Source of the DNA: an uncultured Campylobacter sp.
GTDB lineage: Bacteria; Campylobacterota; Campylobacteria; Campylobacterales; Campylobacteraceae
Direction of reading: 5' to 3'
Length of the DNA: 9,739 nucleotides
NCBI RefSeq assembly: GCF_937890585.1
Contig: NZ_CALACG010000074.1
Span: 1 to 9,739, forward strand
Shown here: piece after piece, positions 7,692 to 9,739 of the stretch
Position numbering within the stretch: position 1 is the stretch's first letter
Layout of the letters: the number at the start of each line of letters is the position of its first letter
Notes under the pieces: model-generated
The model's input: the letters and a program-made list of their open reading frames with translations, nothing else
Told to the model about the DNA's origin: nothing
Databases searched by the model: none
Translations under genes and position numbers: made by a program

Positions 7692-7727
7692 TTTGGCTCA
7701 AAATGTTTGCAAATTTGACTCAAAACG
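7692..7727. repeat. Pair of 14-base direct repeats, 22-base period
   Basis: TTTGGCTCAAAATG (7692-7705) and TTTGACTCAAAACG (7714-7727) match at 12 of 14 positions. The period of 22 bases is about two helical turns, so both copies face the same side of the DNA, as expected for a tandem operator bound by a regulator. They lie 59-94 bases before the decarboxylase ATG. No known Campylobacter binding motif is recognised. Confidence 0.4.
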
Positions 7728-7775
7728 CAGTTAAAATTTTAGCTTTGAAAACGGCTTGTTCGGATATAAATTATG

Positions 7776-7780
7776 AAGGA
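7776..7780 (+). promoter_or_regulatory. Ribosome binding site of the plus-strand decarboxylase gene
   Basis: AAGGA five bases before the ATG at 7786 supports this start and shows that the 5' end of the truncated gene still has its translation signal. Confidence 0.65.
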
Positions 7781-7785
7781 AAAAT

Positions 7786-8889
7786 ATGGACTACATCAAG
7801 CTTTTAAAAGATAACGGCCTACTTAGAGTGATCGAGGAGCCAGTAGATATCGACCTAGAGATCGCGCACGCTAGCTACATCGAGGTCAAGCGCGAGGGCT
7901 CACAAGCACTACTTTTTACAAATCCAGTCTGCAAAAAAACTGGGCGTAAATTTGCCCCGGTGCTTACAAATATCTACGGTTCAAAAAGGGCGCTTGAGCT
8001 GATATTTGGCGTGGGGCCTGATGAGATCGCAGCTGAGATAGAGAAGCTCTTAAAGCCCAAAAAACCTGAGAATTTCAAAGAAAAGCTTGACTTTTTGGCC
8101 TATCTTTTTAGCATGAGAAAGATTTTTACTAAAAGGCTAAAGGGTGAGGGTGAGTGCCAGCAGGTCAAATTTATAGGCGAGCAGGCCGATCTTTTGAGCC
8201 TGCCTGCGCTAAAGACCTGGCCGCACGACGGAGGCGCTTTTGTCACGATGGGGCAGGTCTATACGCAAAGTCTTGATGGCGCACTGCAAAATTTAGGTAT
8301 GTATAGACTGCAAATTTATGATAAAAATCGCCTTGGAATGCACTGGCAGATCCACAAAGACGGCGCAAATTTCTTTCACGAGTACAAGCGCGCAGGTCGT
8401 AAGATGCCAGTCTCTGTGGCGATCGGCGGCGATCCGCTTTATATCTGGTGCGCTCAAGCGCCACTGCCAAAGGGCGTCTTTGAGCTGCTACTTTACGGCT
8501 TCATCCGCAAAGAGCCAGCCAAGCTTGTAAAGTCGCTCACTAATGAAATTTACGTTCCGCAAGACGCAGACTACGTGATAGAGGGCTTTGTCGATACGAC
8601 TAAGAGCGAGCTTGAAGGGCCATTTGGCGATCACACCGGCTTTTACACGCCGATCGAGCCATTTCCAGTGATGGAGGTCACGGCGATAACAAGCAAGCAA
8701 GACCCTATCTTTCACGCGACCGTGGTTGGCAAGCCGCCGCTTGAAGATAAGTATATGGGGTGGGCTACTGAGCGCATTTTCTTGCCGCTTTTACGCACGA
8801 GCGTGCCAAATCCACTAGGCTACAACTCTACCCAAATATCTCAAATTTATGAAACAGCTCCGGCTCATCTTTCACTACGCCGCGTTTAA
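7786..8889 (+). CDS. ubiD: UbiD-family menaquinone decarboxylase, 3'-truncated copy fused to antisense sequence
   Basis: The first ~347 residues belong to a UbiD-type decarboxylase that uses prenylated FMN. Campylobacter makes menaquinone by the futalosine route and no ubiquinone, so the role is probably that of MqnL (SCO4490-type menaquinone biosynthesis decarboxylase), whatever the ubiD label. Visible motifs are NLGMYRLQ (169-176, with the cofactor-site arginine R174), GMHWQIHKDG (184-193), AIGGDP (212-217) and the active-site region ELEGPFGDHTGFY (275-287). The complete family length is about 600. Here homology ends after N347 (codon at 8824-8826). The last 20 residues, to the TAA at 8887-8889, are read antisense to the 3' end of the minus-strand copy and carry no meaning. 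The protein lacks the whole C-terminal domain used for oligomerisation and is probably inactive in this form. The promoter region and ribosome site look intact. It may be a pseudogene or one state of an invertible gene. Confidence 0.85.
   Translation: MDYIKLLKDNGLLRVIEEPVDIDLEIAHASYIEVKREGSQALLFTNPVCKKTGRKFAPVLTNIYGSKRALELIFGVGPDEIAAEIEKLLKPKKPENFKEKLDFLAYLFSMRKIFTKRLKGEGECQQVKFIGEQADLLSLPALKTWPHDGGAFVTMGQVYTQSLDGALQNLGMYRLQIYDKNRLGMHWQIHKDGANFFHEYKRAGRKMPVSVAIGGDPLYIWCAQAPLPKGVFELLLYGFIRKEPAKLVKSLTNEIYVPQDADYVIEGFVDTTKSELEGPFGDHTGFYTPIEPFPVMEVTAITSKQDPIFHATVVGKPPLEDKYMGWATERIFLPLLRTSVPNPLGYNSTQISQIYETAPAHLSLRRV
8683..8808 (+). repeat. Left arm of inverted repeat inside ubiD
   Basis: These 42 codons (residues 300-341, AITSKQD...LLRTSVP) recur in opposite orientation at 9614-9739. 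I count 113 identical bases of 126, without gaps. Twelve codons differ; ten changes are synonymous and two conservative (D306/E, I308/V). The longest identical run is 29 bases (8716-8744). Weak similarity goes on for six more codons to 8826 (NPLGYN against ELLDYN). The region between the arms, 805 bases, holds the C-terminal half of the gene in reverse. Confidence 0.95.
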
Positions 8890-9739
8890 CAAGGCTAGCC
8901 ACCACTTCACGCTCGCAGTCTGTTTGCATAGGCCAGCCACGAGTATATCCCTCTAGCTCACTCTTGCTAGTCGCATCCACGCAGAAAATTTCGCCATCTA
9001 TGTAGATATCTCGCAAGGCATCGATGTTATTTGTCACGCGCCAAAGCAGCATATATGGATTTTCTAGGTAGTTTTGCATATCGACTACGACTAGAAGCTT
9101 GAAAAATTCTTTAAAGACTAAAAGCTTTTTAAATAGCTCTTTTACAGGGCGATCTTTTTCAAATTTCACCACACAAATAGGCGTTTTACTCTCTTTTTTA
9201 AACTGCCTAAGCTCCCTGACATTTGGCGAAACGCTTTGAAATTTAGCCAAAAGCTCATCGTCGCTTAAAACTACAGGGCTAAATTTACAAAAGTCCTGTG
9301 TCGCGTCGATGCCTAGCTTGCCGCCAAAGCACGAGTTTGGACTAGCGTGATCGAGTTGGTCGCACACGCCTTGACTTATCAGCACACTCTCACTACCAAA
9401 GCGATCAAGCACAAAGTCCGCAAATTTGTCGTATTCTGCTAGCTCTGGTGCATCGTTATCCACAAAGATCGCATGCTTTACAAAGCTCATCTGCCCAACT
9501 CCCCAAAATGCGTGCATCGCCTGCTTTGCGTGCGCTGGATAAAGAGCGTTGATCTTGGCTAGGATAAGGTTATGAAAGACGCCATTTTCAGGCATATTGT
9601 AGTCTAGTAGCTCTGGCACGCTCGTGCGTAAAAGTGGTAAGAAAATGCGCTCAGTCGCCCAGCCCATGTACTTATCCTCAAGCGGCGGCTTGCCAACCAC
9701 GGTCGCATGAAATACGGGCTCTTGCTTGCTAGTTATTGC
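8828..9739 (-). CDS. ubiD: UbiD-family menaquinone decarboxylase, C-terminal half (5' end beyond window)
   Basis: The minus strand is open from the window edge to a TAG at 8828-8830 and encodes 303 residues, equivalent to 300-602 of a full UbiD/MqnL-type decarboxylase. Recognisable blocks are GKPPLEDKYMGWATERIFLP (shared with the plus copy), PENGVFHNLILAKI, HAFWGVGQMSFVKHAIFVD, the family block GGKLGIDAT and the terminal GYTRGWPM. The ending FHKFEIFG with its stop looks like a natural C-terminus. The GTG at 9700 opens an ORF but is not a start: homology continues unbroken upstream through the edge (AITSKQEPVFHAT). Where the N-terminal 299 residues lie cannot be seen; they may follow beyond 9739 on the same strand, making this a complete second copy. 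It converges with the plus-strand copy, and their reading frames overlap antisense over 8828-8889. Confidence 0.9.
   Translation of the reverse strand, partial: AITSKQEPVFHATVVGKPPLEDKYMGWATERIFLPLLRTSVPELLDYNMPENGVFHNLILAKINALYPAHAKQAMHAFWGVGQMSFVKHAIFVDNDAPELAEYDKFADFVLDRFGSESVLISQGVCDQLDHASPNSCFGGKLGIDATQDFCKFSPVVLSDDELLAKFQSVSPNVRELRQFKKESKTPICVVKFEKDRPVKELFKKLLVFKEFFKLLVVVDMQNYLENPYMLLWRVTNNIDALRDIYIDGEIFCVDATSKSELEGYTRGWPMQTDCEREVVASLVKRGVVKDEPELFHKFEIFG
9614..9739 (-). repeat. Right arm of inverted repeat inside ubiD
   Basis: Read on the minus strand this segment is the 126-base counterpart of 8683-8808, with 13 base differences. It reaches the last base of the window, so the true arm may be longer, up to the whole ~1040-base 5' part of the gene if a second full copy lies outside. 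Confidence 0.93.

Larger units (their letters stand above)
7502..7785. other. 284-base non-coding gap before the decarboxylase gene
   Basis: No convincing ORF, tRNA or classical terminator (GC-rich hairpin with T-run) is seen here. The gap holds a long-range inverted repeat with GCCGGC arms (7521-7617), a small hairpin inside it (7549-7566), possible -10 boxes (TATGAT at 7654-7659; TATAAA at 7765-7770, the latter too close to the ATG) and two 14-base direct repeats 22 bases apart (7692-7727). It separates the long gene train from ubiD and probably holds the latter's promoter. Confidence 0.6.

Noticed and set aside
7765..7770. TATAAA as the promoter of the decarboxylase gene
   Set aside because: Transcription would start at about 7777, inside the ribosome binding site; a -10 further upstream, such as TATGAT at 7654-7659, is more plausible.
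8243..8715. Short open frames on both strands inside the plus-strand decarboxylase
   Set aside because: The decarboxylase frame shows family motifs across the whole stretch; the others are out-of-frame shadows.
9698..9700. GTG as a true start of the minus-strand decarboxylase
   Set aside because: Thirteen further codons upstream to the window edge are homologous to the plus copy (AITSKQEPVFHAT), so the frame is open and the start is outside.
8683..9739. Insertion sequence or integrase-driven inversion at the decarboxylase
   Set aside because: No transposase, integrase or invertase gene and no terminal repeats of a mobile element are seen in the window; the arms are ordinary coding sequence of the gene itself.

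Overview
The window looks like chromosomal DNA of an epsilonproteobacterium, most probably Campylobacter (C. concisus-like). The DNA is AT-rich, genes are packed with 1-11 base overlaps, runs such as AAATTT and AAAATTTT are frequent, and the gene order (DUF2018 gene, exported protein, polyprenyl synthase, hemA, proS, fxsA-like, hemC, then ubiD-type decarboxylase) is, from memory, that of C. jejuni Cj0539-Cj0546, with a related cluster in Helicobacter. The genus call is inference from gene order and protein similarity; no search was run.

Layout. Positions 1-186 hold the 3' end of an unrecognised gene, overlapped by a HAD-family phosphatase (183-806). A promoter-like TATAAT sits in the short gap before 855. 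From 855 to 7501 lies one long plus-strand gene train with almost no gaps: DUF2018 protein, small exported protein, polyprenyl diphosphate synthase, glutamyl-tRNA reductase (hemA), prolyl-tRNA synthetase (proS), FxsA-like membrane protein, hydroxymethylbilane synthase (hemC) and an unrecognised exported protein. A 284-base gap (7502-7785) with several repeats follows, then a UbiD-type decarboxylase gene.

Function. hemA and hemC are early C5-pathway tetrapyrrole genes. The polyprenyl synthase makes the side chain of the respiratory quinone. The UbiD-type enzyme is, by family resemblance, the decarboxylase of the futalosine route to menaquinone (mqnL type). Heme and menaquinone both serve the respiratory chain, so the cluster is a respiratory-cofactor locus with proS embedded in it.

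The striking part is 7786-9739. The plus strand carries only the first ~347 codons of the decarboxylase. Its missing C-terminal half lies next to it but on the minus strand, and a 126-base piece of the gene (8683-8808 and 9614-9739) is present in both orientations at 113/126 identity. Turning the DNA between the two copies would rebuild an open frame of 602 codons. The right arm runs off the window, so three readings stay open: an invertible gene with two N-terminal parts sharing one C-terminal part; a truncated copy convergent with a complete second copy; or a chimeric assembly of two strains.
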